Notes: generated by a model not told the origin, from the sequence alone. 64,000 bases of DNA from Bradyrhizobium forestalis (GCF_002795245.1 NZ_PGVG01000013.1:1-64000), one strand, 5' to 3'. Positions 8,395 through 17,418 are shown, numbered from the stretch's first letter. Numbers and translations: made by a program.

Positions 8395-9369
8395 ATGAAA
8401 GCCATCCTCTGCTCGCAATATTGCCAGCCCGACGATCTCGTGCTGACTGAGGTGCCAGATCCGGTGGCGGGCCCCGGCGAAGCCGTGATCGCGATCAAGG
8501 CGGCGGCGCTGAATTTCTTCGACATCCTGATGATCCAGGGCAAGTACCAGATCAAGCCGCCGTTCCCGTTCTCTCCGGCCGCTGAAGTTGCGGGCGTGAT
8601 CGAGAGCATCGGCGCTGGTGTCACCGACCTGAAGGTCGGCGACCGCGTCGTCGCCTCCTGCGGCCACAACGGCGCGCGCGAGAAGATCGCGCTGCCGGCG
8701 GCGTCGATCGTGAAGATTCCTGATAATCTCGACTATGACCGCGCGGCCGGCATCATCATCATCTACGGCACCGCGCTGCATGCGCTGGAAGATCGCGCCA
8801 GCCCCAAGCCGGGCGAGACGCTCGCGGTGCTGGGCGCTGCCGGCGGCACGGGCCTTGCTGCCTGCGAGCTCGGCAAGCTGATGGGCCTCAAGGTGATCGC
8901 CTGCGCCTCGTCGGACGAGAAACTCGAATTCGCCAAGGCGCATGGCGCCGAGCTGACGCTGAATTACGCCAAGGAGGATCTGAAGGAAGGCCTGCGCAAG
9001 CTCACCGGCGGCAAGGGCGTCGACATCATCTTCGATCCGGTTGGTGGTGCTTACGCCGAGCAGGCGCTGCGCTCGATCGCCTGGGAGGGCCGCTTCCTCG
9101 TCATCGGCTTTGCCGCCGGCGACATCCCGAAGATGCCGCTGAACCTCGCGCTGCTGAAGGGCTGCGACATCCGCGGCGTGTTCTGGGGCGCCTGGACCCG
9201 GCTCAACCCGGCCAAGAACCGCGCCAATCTGGTAAAGCTCGTAAAGTGGACCGCGGAAGGCAAGATCTCATCGCATGTCGACCGCACCTTCCCGCTGGCC
9301 CAGACGGCAGACGCGTTGAAGGTGCTGGCGGGACGTCAGGCGATGGGCAAGGTGATCCTACATCCGTGA
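8395..9369 (+). CDS. NADPH:quinone oxidoreductase family (medium-chain dehydrogenase) protein
   Basis: A 324-residue zinc-free medium-chain dehydrogenase/reductase. The N-terminal GroES-like part contains ALNFFDILMIQGKYQ and the GDRV turn. The Rossmann part carries GAAGGTGLAACELGKLMG (about residues 145-162) and DPVGG. It lacks zinc-binding residues, as in quinone reductases and enoyl-CoA-reducing relatives. The ATG at 8395 follows AAGGTG at a good distance, and the protein begins MKAILCSQY, standard for the family. Substrate unknown; quinones or alpha,beta-unsaturated carbonyls are the likely class. Confidence 0.88.
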   Translation: MKAILCSQYCQPDDLVLTEVPDPVAGPGEAVIAIKAAALNFFDILMIQGKYQIKPPFPFSPAAEVAGVIESIGAGVTDLKVGDRVVASCGHNGAREKIALPAASIVKIPDNLDYDRAAGIIIIYGTALHALEDRASPKPGETLAVLGAAGGTGLAACELGKLMGLKVIACASSDEKLEFAKAHGAELTLNYAKEDLKEGLRKLTGGKGVDIIFDPVGGAYAEQALRSIAWEGRFLVIGFAAGDIPKMPLNLALLKGCDIRGVFWGAWTRLNPAKNRANLVKLVKWTAEGKISSHVDRTFPLAQTADALKVLAGRQAMGKVILHP

Positions 9370-9800
9370 GCGCGTGTCATCGCGACGCTGTTTCAGCTTA
9401 CACAGCTGTCATCGCCCGGCTCGGCCGGGCGATCCAGTACTCCGAGACGGCAGTGATTTAGCCGAGAGGCCGCGGCGTACTGGATGCCCCGGTCAAGCCG
9501 GAGCGTGACACCGAATTTGGGATAGACGGCGTGGGCCAACTCACGCCTCCCGCACAAACCTACGCATCGCCCGTATGGTGAAGATGCCCTCAACCATCAC
9601 GAGCGAAATTGCGGTGCATTCCGCTGGCTCGCCGTAATCAAACCCAAATATCTCCAGATTCGCGCAAACCGCCGTCGTTTTTTGGGCTGAATCGGACGGC
9701 GATTTACCGGTTCCAGTTTGCGGGGCGCTTCTGGACAACAACAAGAAGACTGAAGCCGGGACGGCCCCTGCGTTGCGTCAGTAATGGGGAGCATCACACC
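9370..9800. other. Gene-free stretch with repeat B1 and a leader region
   Basis: Holds palindromic repeat B1 (9405-9511). The rest (9512-9800) contains no gene I can support: a 67-codon minus-strand frame at 9541-9744 has no start signal or family character. The last 100 bases lead to the Sel1-like gene and probably contain its promoter. Confidence 0.5.
9405..9511. repeat. Intergenic palindromic repeat, family B copy 1
   Basis: CTGTCATCGCCCGGCTCGG-type start, an internal GATCCAGTACTCCGAG and GCGTACTGGATGCCCC pair, and a complementary end. Other copies at 11869-11975 and 22028-22131. Confidence 0.8.
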
Positions 9801-10649
9801 ATGGAGACGACGGCCTACCGTCCGTCGAAGGAGTCGCACGCGCTTGACTCCGATCGATCTGCATCACATCCGCCCATCGCGTCTTATATCCGCGCACGTG
9901 CCAAGCGCGCCGAGCTTGCACAGGACGATCCAATTCCACTGTTCCTGTCCGACCCGCTCGGCGCACCGGACCCGCGGGAATATGCGCCGGTGGCGTTGCG
10001 CTCCAGAATTGTCCCGCGTGTGCTCGCGGCGGTTCTGGCGGCATTCACCCTGGCCGTTCTGGTCACACTGCTTCAGTCCGACTTTCGCGGCCTCTTCGCC
10101 GCTTATGCCGGCAGCTGGGCTGGCATCGCGGCGGACCAAGCCATGGCGTCGGCCAGCGCGCCGACCATACCGCAGACCCCGAAGGATGCGGCCCGCCTGA
10201 GCGACACGAGGCTGGCGAGCGCCGACGCGCAGGCTCTCCCTGCACCGGCCACGCCGAGCCGCGAGGCGATCGCGACCGCCTACCAGACGGCGCTGCAAGC
10301 CCAAGGACAAATCCAACCAGCGCCCGTGCCCGTCGCGGCGCTGCCCGCACCGCCTGCGCTCGCCAAGACGCTCGACGCCGACACGCTGGCCGGGCTGATG
10401 ACGCGCGCGAAAAACCTGTTGGGCGTCGGCGATATTGTTGCAGCCCGCCTGCTGCTTGAACGCGCGGCCAATGCACAGGATGCGACGGCTGCGTTCATGC
10501 TGGCGCAGAGCTATGACCCGGCCGTGCTGGGCACCAGCGACTCGCGGCGCATCGCCGCTGACGCGACCGCCGCGCGCGACTGGTATCAGAAGGCCGCGGC
10601 ACTCGGATCGGTGGAGGCGCGCCAGCGTCTCGCCCAGCTCTCGAACTAG
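9801..10649 (+). CDS. Single-pass membrane protein with C-terminal Sel1-like repeats
   Basis: A 282-residue protein with a polar N-terminal cytoplasmic region, one transmembrane helix (about residues 70-94, RVLAAVLAAFTLAVLVTLL), an Ala/Pro-rich linker and a C-terminal helical part. That part (AKNLLGVGDIVAARLLLERAAN..AAFMLAQSYDP..ARDWYQKAAALGSVEARQRLAQL) matches one to two Sel1/TPR-like repeats. The ATG at 9801 (METTAYRP) has GGGGAG upstream; the frame is open further upstream but codes for unlikely protein. It precedes a TAXI receptor gene by 18 bp, so the two are probably one operon. This pairing suggests a scaffold for the periplasmic receptor. Function otherwise unknown. Confidence 0.75.
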   Translation: METTAYRPSKESHALDSDRSASHPPIASYIRARAKRAELAQDDPIPLFLSDPLGAPDPREYAPVALRSRIVPRVLAAVLAAFTLAVLVTLLQSDFRGLFAAYAGSWAGIAADQAMASASAPTIPQTPKDAARLSDTRLASADAQALPAPATPSREAIATAYQTALQAQGQIQPAPVPVAALPAPPALAKTLDADTLAGLMTRAKNLLGVGDIVAARLLLERAANAQDATAAFMLAQSYDPAVLGTSDSRRIAADATAARDWYQKAAALGSVEARQRLAQLSN

Positions 10650-10667
10650 ACCACTTCAGGGGACATC

Positions 10668-11822
10668 ATGCGTAACACTTTGAAAATGGCGCTTGCCGCC
10701 ATCACGACCATCTGTGCCTTCGCGGCCCACGCCGAGCAGACCGAATACGATCCGGCCAAGGTCTCGGACAGCCTGAAGGCGATCTTCCAGTTCGGCTCGA
10801 CCTCGACCAAGCAGGCGCTGAACGCCAACACCGTCACGCTGATCACGGGCACGATCGGCGGCACCTATGTGCAGTTCGGCGCCGACCTCGCCTCGGTGCT
10901 CGACGACGGCAACAGGATCCGCGTGCTGCCGATCGTCGGCCGCGGCTCGGTGCAGAGCGTCGCCGACATCCTGTTCCTGCAGGGCGTCGATCTCGGCATC
11001 GTGCGCGCAGACACGCTCGACTATCTCGAGCGCAAGGGTTTTGCCAAGGACATCAAGCGGCAGTTCACCTATGTGACGAAGCTCTACAACGAGGAGATGC
11101 AGGTGATCGCGCCGAAATCGGTGGCGACGCTGAAGGACCTCGAGGGCAAGACCGTCAGCGTCGACCTGCCGAACGGCGGCACCTTCGTCACCGCGCTCAC
11201 CGTATTCGAGCGGCTCGGGATCAAGGCGAAGTTCGTCTATGTCGAGCAGCGCATCGCGCTGGAGAAGCTGAAGGCCGGAGAGATCGACGCCGTCATCGTG
11301 GTCGGGGGCAAGCCGTACAAATCGGTCTCGACCTTCGGCAATGACGGCCGCTTCCATCTCGCGAAGGTGGACTACGCCAAGCCGCTGCAGAGCGACTACC
11401 TGCCGGCAACCCTGACGCCTAAGGACTATCCGAACCTGATCAAGGAGGGCGAGAGCGTCGACACGATCGCGGTGCCCGCGGTGCTCGCGGCCTATAATTG
11501 GGCGCCCAACACCGAACGCTATCGCAAGCTCGCGCTGTTCGTGGACGCGTTCTTCACGAAATTCACGGCGCTGCAGAACCCGCCCTTCCATCCCAAGTGG
11601 AAGGAGGTCTCGCTGGCGGCGCCGCTCTCCGGCTGGAACAGATTGCCGGTGGCGCAGCAATGGCTCGACAAGCACGGTATCGAGCCGGTGACACGGCAGC
11701 GCTTCGAGGCGTTCCTGAAGCAGAGCCCGGCGGCCGCGCAGGTGTCCGACGCGGACAAGGAGACGCTGTTCAGGCAATTCCAGGCGTGGGACGCGGAGAA
11801 GGCGCGGGCGGAGAAGAAGTAG
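10668..11822 (+). CDS. TAXI-family TRAP transporter solute-binding protein
   Basis: Periplasmic solute receptor of the TAXI group (TRAP-associated extracytoplasmic immunogenic). A signal peptide MRNTLKMALAAITTICAFAAHA is followed by VTLITGTIGGTYVQFGADLASVL. That segment is the family's typical first strand with GGTY, and GRGSVQSVADILFLQGVDLGIVRADTL and DLEGKTVSVDLPNGGT come next. Length 384 residues, in the family range. No TRAP membrane subunits (DctQ/DctM-type) lie nearby, so it is either an orphan receptor or works with a permease coded elsewhere. It is downstream of and probably co-transcribed with the Sel1-like gene. Confidence 0.85.
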   Translation: MRNTLKMALAAITTICAFAAHAEQTEYDPAKVSDSLKAIFQFGSTSTKQALNANTVTLITGTIGGTYVQFGADLASVLDDGNRIRVLPIVGRGSVQSVADILFLQGVDLGIVRADTLDYLERKGFAKDIKRQFTYVTKLYNEEMQVIAPKSVATLKDLEGKTVSVDLPNGGTFVTALTVFERLGIKAKFVYVEQRIALEKLKAGEIDAVIVVGGKPYKSVSTFGNDGRFHLAKVDYAKPLQSDYLPATLTPKDYPNLIKEGESVDTIAVPAVLAAYNWAPNTERYRKLALFVDAFFTKFTALQNPPFHPKWKEVSLAAPLSGWNRLPVAQQWLDKHGIEPVTRQRFEAFLKQSPAAAQVSDADKETLFRQFQAWDAEKARAEKK

Positions 11823-11868
11823 GGGTTGTCGCGAGCAACGACGCAGCGCAAGCACCGTCTACACGCGA

Positions 11869-11975
11869 GCTGTCATCGCCCGGCTTGACCGGGCGATCCA
11901 GTATTCCGAGGCGGCAGCGATTCAATCGATGGGCCGCGGCGTACTGGATGCCCCGGTCAAGCCGGGGCATGACAG
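11869..11975. repeat. Intergenic palindromic repeat, family B copy 2
   Basis: Same architecture as 9405-9511, with GATCCAGTATTCCGAG and GCGTACTGGATGCCCCGG inside. It sits between convergent genes and could act as a bidirectional terminator. Confidence 0.8.
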
Positions 11976-11993
11976 CGGAGTGTGTGGTGAACG

Positions 11994-12380
11994 CTACCGC
12001 GCTTCCGCCTCTGCCTCCTCCACCCCACGCTTCAGCGCGGCGCGGGCGGCTTCGCGGTGCTCGGCCGTGATATGGCTGGCAACCATGCGAATGGCGGTAG
12101 CGAGCACGGCGGCATCATCGGCGAAGCCGAGGATCGGCATCACGTCCGCGACGAAGTCGAACGGCAGGATGAAATAGGCGATCGCTCCCAATAGCGAGGC
12201 CTGGACGTGGCGCGGCGTCTGGCGGTCGAACGCGCAGTAATAGGCGGCAAGCAGGTCTTCCGCGAACGGCAGCTGCGCGGCGACACGCTTCAGCTTGCGC
12301 CAGAAGCGGCGGCGCACGCTCTCGCGGTCTTCCGCGAGCCGATCGGCCGGCTCGAACCCGACGCCGTGCTCGGCAGCCAT
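11994..12380 (-). CDS. YkvA-family (DUF1232) membrane-associated protein
   Basis: A 128-residue protein with the DUF1232 core: AQLPFAEDLLAAYYCAFDRQTP, then LLGAIAYFILPFDFVADVMPILGFADDAAVLATAI. The latter is the family's amphipathic hairpin with the D-x-x-P-D-x-x-P-x-x-G-x-x-D-D pattern. Function of the family is unknown. The ATG at 12380 (MAAEHGVGFEP) has GGGGAG upstream and is preferred over the longer frame. Confidence 0.8.
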   Translation of the reverse strand: MAAEHGVGFEPADRLAEDRESVRRRFWRKLKRVAAQLPFAEDLLAAYYCAFDRQTPRHVQASLLGAIAYFILPFDFVADVMPILGFADDAAVLATAIRMVASHITAEHREAARAALKRGVEEAEAEAR

Positions 12381-12480
12381 GCTCAGATGCTCCCCGTTCT
12401 GCCGGAGGCGGCGGATCGCCCCATCCCGGCTGATCACAAGATGGGGATGCGGCCGGTCCCTGCAAGACGTCAGCTTGGTG

Positions 12481-12771
12481 TCAGCCTGCGATGGCGTTCA
12501 TCGCCTTGGCCAGCGCGATGTCGCGCGCGGTGACGCCGCCGGCGTCGTGGGTCGACAGCACCACCTCCACCGTCTTGTAGACGTTGCGCCATTCGGGGTG
12601 GTGATCCATCTTCTCGGCGACCAGCGCGGCGCGGGCCATGAAGCCGAACGCCTCGTTGAAATCCTTGAAGACAAAGGTTTTCCCGATGGCGTCGCGGCCT
12701 TGGACGTCAGTCCAGCCTGGTAATCCGCCCAGCGCCTGCTGGCGCGCCTCCGCCGAGAGCCGTTCTGCCAT
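12481..12771 (-). CDS. phhB: 4a-hydroxytetrahydrobiopterin dehydratase (pterin carbinolamine dehydratase)
   Basis: A 96-residue protein with the family's EKMDHHPEW motif (about residues 53-61), which carries the catalytic His-His pair. The preceding FKDFNEAFGFMARAALVAE helix and the THDAGGVTARDIALAKAMN end are also typical. It dehydrates the 4a-hydroxypterin formed by pterin-dependent hydroxylases. No phenylalanine hydroxylase gene is in the window, and many bacteria keep this gene apart from one. Confidence 0.92.
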   Translation of the reverse strand: MAERLSAEARQQALGGLPGWTDVQGRDAIGKTFVFKDFNEAFGFMARAALVAEKMDHHPEWRNVYKTVEVVLSTHDAGGVTARDIALAKAMNAIAG

Positions 12772-12923
12772 GGTCGTCTCCGTCCTCTTAGGGGAACTTT
12801 ACTCTAACACCGCCCCGGCGCCCGGGTTCATACGGGATTTCCTGCATCCGCTAACCATGACGGAGATGTAACCCCGCCGGACAAGAAATTTGCTACAATT
12901 GCGGGCGTAAATCGCCGGCCAAG

Positions 12924-14369
12924 ATGAAACTGAGCCTGAAGCGCCTGTTTGGGAGATCGATGACCGGGGGATTGGACCTGGCCGAAACGCCCCCTCCGCC
13001 TTCGCCGCGATCCGCGGCGCGGAAGACGGCGCTCGTGTCTCTGGCGCTCGTGCTTGCGATCATCGGCGCGCTCGCTGGCGGCTATTACTTCGCGATGCGC
13101 CCCGTGACGCTCAAGATCGCGGTCGGCCCCGCCAACAGCGACGACGTCAAGGTCGTGCAGACGTTGACGCAGGCCTTCACGCAGAGCAAGGGCCAGGTGC
13201 GGCTGCGGCCGATCCAGACCGACGGCGCCACGGCCAGCGCCAATGCGCTCGCGGAAGGCAAGGTCGATCTCGCCATCGTGCGCGGCGACCTCGACGTGCC
13301 GAAGAATGCGCAGGCGGTCGCGACCCTGCGCAAGAACGTTGTGGTGCTGTGGTCCGTGCCGGGCAAAGGCAAGAAGCGGGGCGCCAAGATCACCAAGATC
13401 GCGCAGCTCGCTGGCCATCGCGTCGGCGTGGTCGGCCGCACCCAGGCCAATGTCAACCTGCTCAAGGTGATCCTCCAGCAATACAACGTCGATTCTGCCA
13501 AGGTCGAGATCGTGCAATTTCCGGCCAATGAAGTTGCCGAGGCGATCAAGGCGCAGAAGGCCGACGTCTATCTCGCGGCCGGACCGGTCAACAGCAAGAT
13601 CACGGCCGACGCGATCGCCGCCTCCACCAAGGATTTCGGCGCGCCCACCTTCCTCGCGATCGAATCGGCGGACGCGATCGCGCAAAACCACCCGGTCTAC
13701 GAAGCCTCCGAGATTCCCGCCGGCACCTATGGCGGCTCGCCCGCCCGCCCGGAGGACGAGGTCAAGACCATCAGCTTCTCGCACCACATCGTGGCGCGCA
13801 AAGGTGTGTCCGAAACCACCATTGCGGCGTTCACGCGCCAGCTCTTCGCCGTGCGCCAGCAGCTGGTGACGGAATTCCCGCTCGCGGCCAAGATCGAAAC
13901 GCCCGACACCGACAAGGACGCAGTGATCCCGGTGCATCCGGGCGCGGCCGCCTTCGTCGACGGCGAGGAAAAGACCTTCCTCGACAAGTACAGCGATTAC
14001 ATCTGGTGGGGCCTGATGGCGTTGTCCGCCATGGGCTCGATCGGCGCCTGGTTTGCGGGTTACCTCAAGAAAGACGAGCGCGACAACAACAGCCATCTGC
14101 GCGAGCGGCTGCTGGACATGATCGCGGCAGCGCGCAAGAGCGAGACGACCGAAGAGCTCGACCAGATGCAGGCCGAGGCCGACGAGATCCTGCGCGACAC
14201 GCTACGCTGCTACGATCACGGCGCGATCGAGGAAGGCGGGCTCACTGCCTTCAACATCGCGCTCGACCAGTTTCACGCCGCCGTCGCCGACCGCAAGGCG
14301 GTGCTGTTCAGCCTGCCGCAGAACCTGCAACGCGCAAGCGCGCAGTTCCGGGCCGCCGGCAACGCCTAA
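12924..14369 (+). CDS. Membrane-anchored TAXI-type solute-binding protein
   Basis: A 481-residue protein in which a TAXI-like receptor domain (about residues 60-340; VTLKIAVGPANSDDVKVVQTL, VDLAIVRGDL, KIAQLAGHRVGVVG) is held between two membrane helices (about 36-57 and 360-380). A roughly 100-residue cytoplasmic helical tail follows, with a coiled-coil-like EELDQMQAEADEILRDTLRCYD segment. Ordinary TAXI proteins are secreted and end after the receptor domain. The double anchor and cytoplasmic tail suggest signalling or permease contact rather than simple binding. It lies 1.1 kb downstream of another TAXI gene, with no TRAP permease gene between or beside them. Confidence 0.8.
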   Translation: MKLSLKRLFGRSMTGGLDLAETPPPPSPRSAARKTALVSLALVLAIIGALAGGYYFAMRPVTLKIAVGPANSDDVKVVQTLTQAFTQSKGQVRLRPIQTDGATASANALAEGKVDLAIVRGDLDVPKNAQAVATLRKNVVVLWSVPGKGKKRGAKITKIAQLAGHRVGVVGRTQANVNLLKVILQQYNVDSAKVEIVQFPANEVAEAIKAQKADVYLAAGPVNSKITADAIAASTKDFGAPTFLAIESADAIAQNHPVYEASEIPAGTYGGSPARPEDEVKTISFSHHIVARKGVSETTIAAFTRQLFAVRQQLVTEFPLAAKIETPDTDKDAVIPVHPGAAAFVDGEEKTFLDKYSDYIWWGLMALSAMGSIGAWFAGYLKKDERDNNSHLRERLLDMIAAARKSETTEELDQMQAEADEILRDTLRCYDHGAIEEGGLTAFNIALDQFHAAVADRKAVLFSLPQNLQRASAQFRAAGNA

Positions 14370-14416
14370 GTGCCGGCGCGTTATTGCTGCGTCACATTGT
14401 CTCAATATAGCTTGCG

Positions 14417-14522
14417 CCGTCATTCCGGGGCGATGCATCAGCATCGAACTCTGGTGCGCAATTGCGCACCTTAGAATCTCGAGATTCCGGGTCTGGTGCT
14501 GGCGCACCATCCCGGAATGACA
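14417..14522. repeat. Intergenic palindromic repeat, family C copy 2
   Basis: GTCATTCCGGGGCGATGC start, CTCGAGATTCCGGGTCTGG centre, ACCATCCCGGAATGAC end. It stands directly upstream of the phoD start. Confidence 0.8.
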
Positions 14523-14551
14523 GCGCAAGGCAGCCAGCCAGCGAGCCAGAC

Positions 14552-16093
14552 ATGAACATCAAATTCTCGCGCCGACGTTTCCTCGCGACCGGCGCCGGCG
14601 CGCTCGGGGCCATCGCAATGCCCCATCTGTCGCGCGCAGCCGACCGGCCGGCGGTCACCCACGGTGTGCAGGCGGGCGACGGCACCGTCGACGGCGGCGT
14701 GGTGTGGGCGCGCGCCGACCGTCCAGCCCAGATGCTGGTGGAGGTGGCGACGACCGAATCCTTCAAGGATGCCCGCGCGCTGCCGCCGATCGCGGCGCTG
14801 CCCGAGAGCGATTTCACCGCAAAGATGCTGATCGAGAACCTGCCGGGCGGACAGGACATCTTCTACCGCGTCCGCTTCCGCGATCTCTCGCACGGCGCGA
14901 TCGAAGGCGAGTCCGTCGTCGGCCGCTTCCGCACCGCGCCGGCCGACCGCCGCGACGTCAGCTTCGTCTGGGGCGGCGACGTCGCAGGCCAGGGCTGGGG
15001 CATCAACCCCGACGATGGCGGCATGCTCACCTTCTCGGCGATGCGCAAGCACCGGCCGGATTTTTTCCTGCATTCCGGCGACACGATCTACGCCGACGGA
15101 CCTATTGCATCCGAGGTGAAGCTCGCCGACGGCAAGATCTGGAAGAACGTCACGATTCCCGAAAAGACCAAGGTTGCCGAGACGCTCGACGAGTACCGCG
15201 CCGCGCACAAATACAATCTCACCGACGACAATCTCCGCGCCTTCAATGCGGAAGTGCCGATCTTCGTGCAATGGGACGACCACGAAGTCACCAACAACTG
15301 GTCGCTATCGAAAGAGCTGCCGGCCGCCTACAAGGTGCGCGACATCTCGCTGCTCGCAGCCCGCGCGGGCCGCGCCTTTCACGAAATGTACCCGATGCGC
15401 GAGAGCATCACCGAGCCCGGCCGGGTCTATCGCCAGATCTCCTACGGCCCGCATCTCGACGTGTTCGTGCTCGACGAGCGCAGCTATCGCGGCCCGAACG
15501 GCGCCAATCTCGAAACCGCCTACGGTCCCGCCAGCTATTTCCTCGGCCCGGACCAGATCGCCTGGCTCAAGCGCGGCCTTTTGAATTCGCGCGCGACATG
15601 GAAGGTGATCGCGTCAGACATGCCGATCAGCCTTGTCGTCTCGGACACGCCGAAGGGTGGCTCGGAAGCCATTGCGCAGGGCGACGGCCCGGTGCGTGGC
15701 CGCGAGTTCGAGATCGCCGACATCCTCCGCTTCATCAAGATGGCGCCGATCAGCAACACGGTGTGGCTGACGGCGGACGTGCATTACGCCGCCGCGCACT
15801 ATTACGATCCGAACAAGGCGCAATTCCAGGAGTTCGAGCCGTTCTGGGAATTCGTCTCGGGCCCGCTGCATGCCGGCACGTTCGGTCCGAACGCGCTCGA
15901 CAATACGTTTGGCCCCGAGGTGCGCTTCATCAAGGCGCCGGGCAAGGGCAACCAGAACCTGCCGCCGTCCGCGGGCATGCAGTTCTTCGGTCACGTCAAG
16001 ATCGACGGCGCCTCAGGCCAGATGACGGTGACCCTGCGCGATCGCGCCGACGTCGCACTGTGGTCGACGACGCTCGATCCGAAGCAGAGCTGA
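14552..16093 (+). CDS. phoD: Alkaline phosphatase D family protein, Tat-exported
   Basis: A 513-residue PhoD-type phosphatase/phosphodiesterase. The N-terminus MNIKFSRRRFLATGAGALG is a twin-arginine signal. A fibronectin-like N-domain follows (VTHGVQAGDGTVDGGVVWARADRPA). The metallophosphatase part contains WGGDVAGQGWG, FFLHSGDTIYADG, WDDHEVTNNW and LTADVHYAAAHYYDP, which are the metal-binding Asp/His motifs of the family. PhoD enzymes use calcium and iron and are folded before export. No Pho box could be located with confidence. The ATG at 14552 is fixed by the Tat signal. Confidence 0.93.
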   Translation: MNIKFSRRRFLATGAGALGAIAMPHLSRAADRPAVTHGVQAGDGTVDGGVVWARADRPAQMLVEVATTESFKDARALPPIAALPESDFTAKMLIENLPGGQDIFYRVRFRDLSHGAIEGESVVGRFRTAPADRRDVSFVWGGDVAGQGWGINPDDGGMLTFSAMRKHRPDFFLHSGDTIYADGPIASEVKLADGKIWKNVTIPEKTKVAETLDEYRAAHKYNLTDDNLRAFNAEVPIFVQWDDHEVTNNWSLSKELPAAYKVRDISLLAARAGRAFHEMYPMRESITEPGRVYRQISYGPHLDVFVLDERSYRGPNGANLETAYGPASYFLGPDQIAWLKRGLLNSRATWKVIASDMPISLVVSDTPKGGSEAIAQGDGPVRGREFEIADILRFIKMAPISNTVWLTADVHYAAAHYYDPNKAQFQEFEPFWEFVSGPLHAGTFGPNALDNTFGPEVRFIKAPGKGNQNLPPSAGMQFFGHVKIDGASGQMTVTLRDRADVALWSTTLDPKQS

Positions 16094-16096
16094 TCA

Positions 16097-16480
16097 CTAA
16101 TTGGCGGCGCCGACCTGAAGCGCCGCTTCCAGCGCGTCGCTCGAGCACGGCTTCTGCAAGCGCGGCTGGCTGGCGAATTCGGGCGGTATCCTCGCCTCGG
16201 CGCCGTAGCCGGTGACGAAGACGAATGGAACCTTCAGCGCGATCAGCCGCTCGGCGATCGCAAAGCTCGTCTCGCGGATCAGCTCGACATCGAGCAGCGC
16301 GAAGTCGGGCGTACGCTTCGCGATGGCATCAAGCGCCTGCGTCACCGAACCGACGGTCCGCACACCGGCCACACCAAATCCGAGCAGACGGTCCTCGAAA
16401 TCGATGGCGATGATCGGGTCGTCCTCGACGATGAGAACATCGGCAGGCCGGCCTGAGTCATCGGAAAGTGCAGGTGGCAT
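16097..16480 (-). CDS. Stand-alone response-regulator receiver domain
   Basis: A 127-residue single receiver domain with no output domain. It has the acidic pair VEDD (about residue 19), the phospho-acceptor Asp in FALLDVEL, the Thr/Ser-bearing VFVTGYG and the conserved Lys in LQKPC. Such proteins act in phosphorelays or as phosphate sinks, often with HWE/HisKA_2 kinases in Bradyrhizobium. No kinase is next to it. The ATG at 16480 is chosen because AAGAAG precedes it. It is divergent from the Crp-type regulator gene across about 170 bp. Confidence 0.85.
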   Translation of the reverse strand: MPPALSDDSGRPADVLIVEDDPIIAIDFEDRLLGFGVAGVRTVGSVTQALDAIAKRTPDFALLDVELIRETSFAIAERLIALKVPFVFVTGYGAEARIPPEFASQPRLQKPCSSDALEAALQVGAAN

Positions 16481-16653
16481 GATCGCTTCTTTTGTGGGGG
16501 GTTCGGACCAGGACTGCCGCGACACGATGCCTGCGCCTCAGCGGAAGGTTCCAGGAACGAAACCCACCACATCATCGTTCTTGAGTCTGTCCACTTGTGC
16601 ACACAAGGGATGGATGGAGCTCGCTAAGGTGGGAGGGACGACAGGAGCTCGCG

Positions 16654-17418
16654 ATGGATGCGCGTATCGGCAAGGTCACCGAGGTCGAGAGCCGGCCGGC
16701 CAACAATCTGCTGCGGCGTTTGAGCCAGGCAGACTACGCCCTGCTTGCACCGCACGTGACCGTCGAAGACTCCGCAGCAGGCCAATTGCTCTACAATCCC
16801 GGCGATGACGTCCAGGTCGTCCACTTCCCCTGCGGACCGTCACTCGCGACTTTCCTCGTCCCCAACGAGGATGGCCGCGACGTCGAAACCATTCTGGTCG
16901 GCCGCGAAGGCGCGGTGGGCGGCATCGTCAGCGAGGGGTTTCTGCCGGCCTATACCCGGATCTGCGTGAAGTTCGGCGGGCCGTTTGCGCGCATTCACGT
17001 GGCCAAGCTGGAAGCGGCCAAGCTGCGCTCGGCGTCAATGCGCAATATCTTCGCCCGCTATGCCGATTGCATGCTGGCCCAGATCTTTCAGTCAACCGCC
17101 TGCAATGCGATCCACTCGATCGAGCAGCGCACCGCCAAATGGATCTTGGCGGCGATGGAGAGGACCGGCGACGAGAGCAGCGTACCCCTGACTCACGAAC
17201 AGCTCGCGACCCTGCTCGGTGTTGGCCGCAGCTATGCCAGCCGCGTGCTGCAGTCGTTCAAGGCGGAACGGATTCTCGACACAAGGCGCGGCTCGATCCT
17301 GGTTCGCAGCCGCGATGGCCTGCGCCAGCGCGCTTGCCTGTGCAATGACGCCGTGAAGATGCATTTCGAGGAGGTGCTGCGAGGCGTCTATCCAACCGAG
17401 GAGCGGGAGGCGGGGTAG
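16654..17418 (+). CDS. Crp/Fnr-family transcriptional regulator
   Basis: A 254-residue protein with an N-terminal cyclic-nucleotide-binding-like beta-barrel (ENLY-like LLYNPGDDVQVVHFPCGPSLA, then VGREGAVGG). A long dimer helix (RYADCMLAQIFQSTACNAIHSIEQRTAKWIL) and a C-terminal winged helix (THEQLATLLGVGRSYASRVLQSF) follow. It lacks the N-terminal cysteine cluster of FNR/FixL-dependent oxygen sensors, so the ligand is unknown. The ATG at 16654 has AGGAG eight bases upstream and is preferred to the longer frame. Divergent from the lone receiver gene. Confidence 0.88.
   Translation: MDARIGKVTEVESRPANNLLRRLSQADYALLAPHVTVEDSAAGQLLYNPGDDVQVVHFPCGPSLATFLVPNEDGRDVETILVGREGAVGGIVSEGFLPAYTRICVKFGGPFARIHVAKLEAAKLRSASMRNIFARYADCMLAQIFQSTACNAIHSIEQRTAKWILAAMERTGDESSVPLTHEQLATLLGVGRSYASRVLQSFKAERILDTRRGSILVRSRDGLRQRACLCNDAVKMHFEEVLRGVYPTEEREAG

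Noticed and set aside
9541..9744. 67-codon minus-strand open frame between repeat B1 and the Sel1-like gene
   Set aside because: No Shine-Dalgarno site, no family resemblance, and it overlaps the likely promoter of the next gene. A short real protein cannot be excluded.
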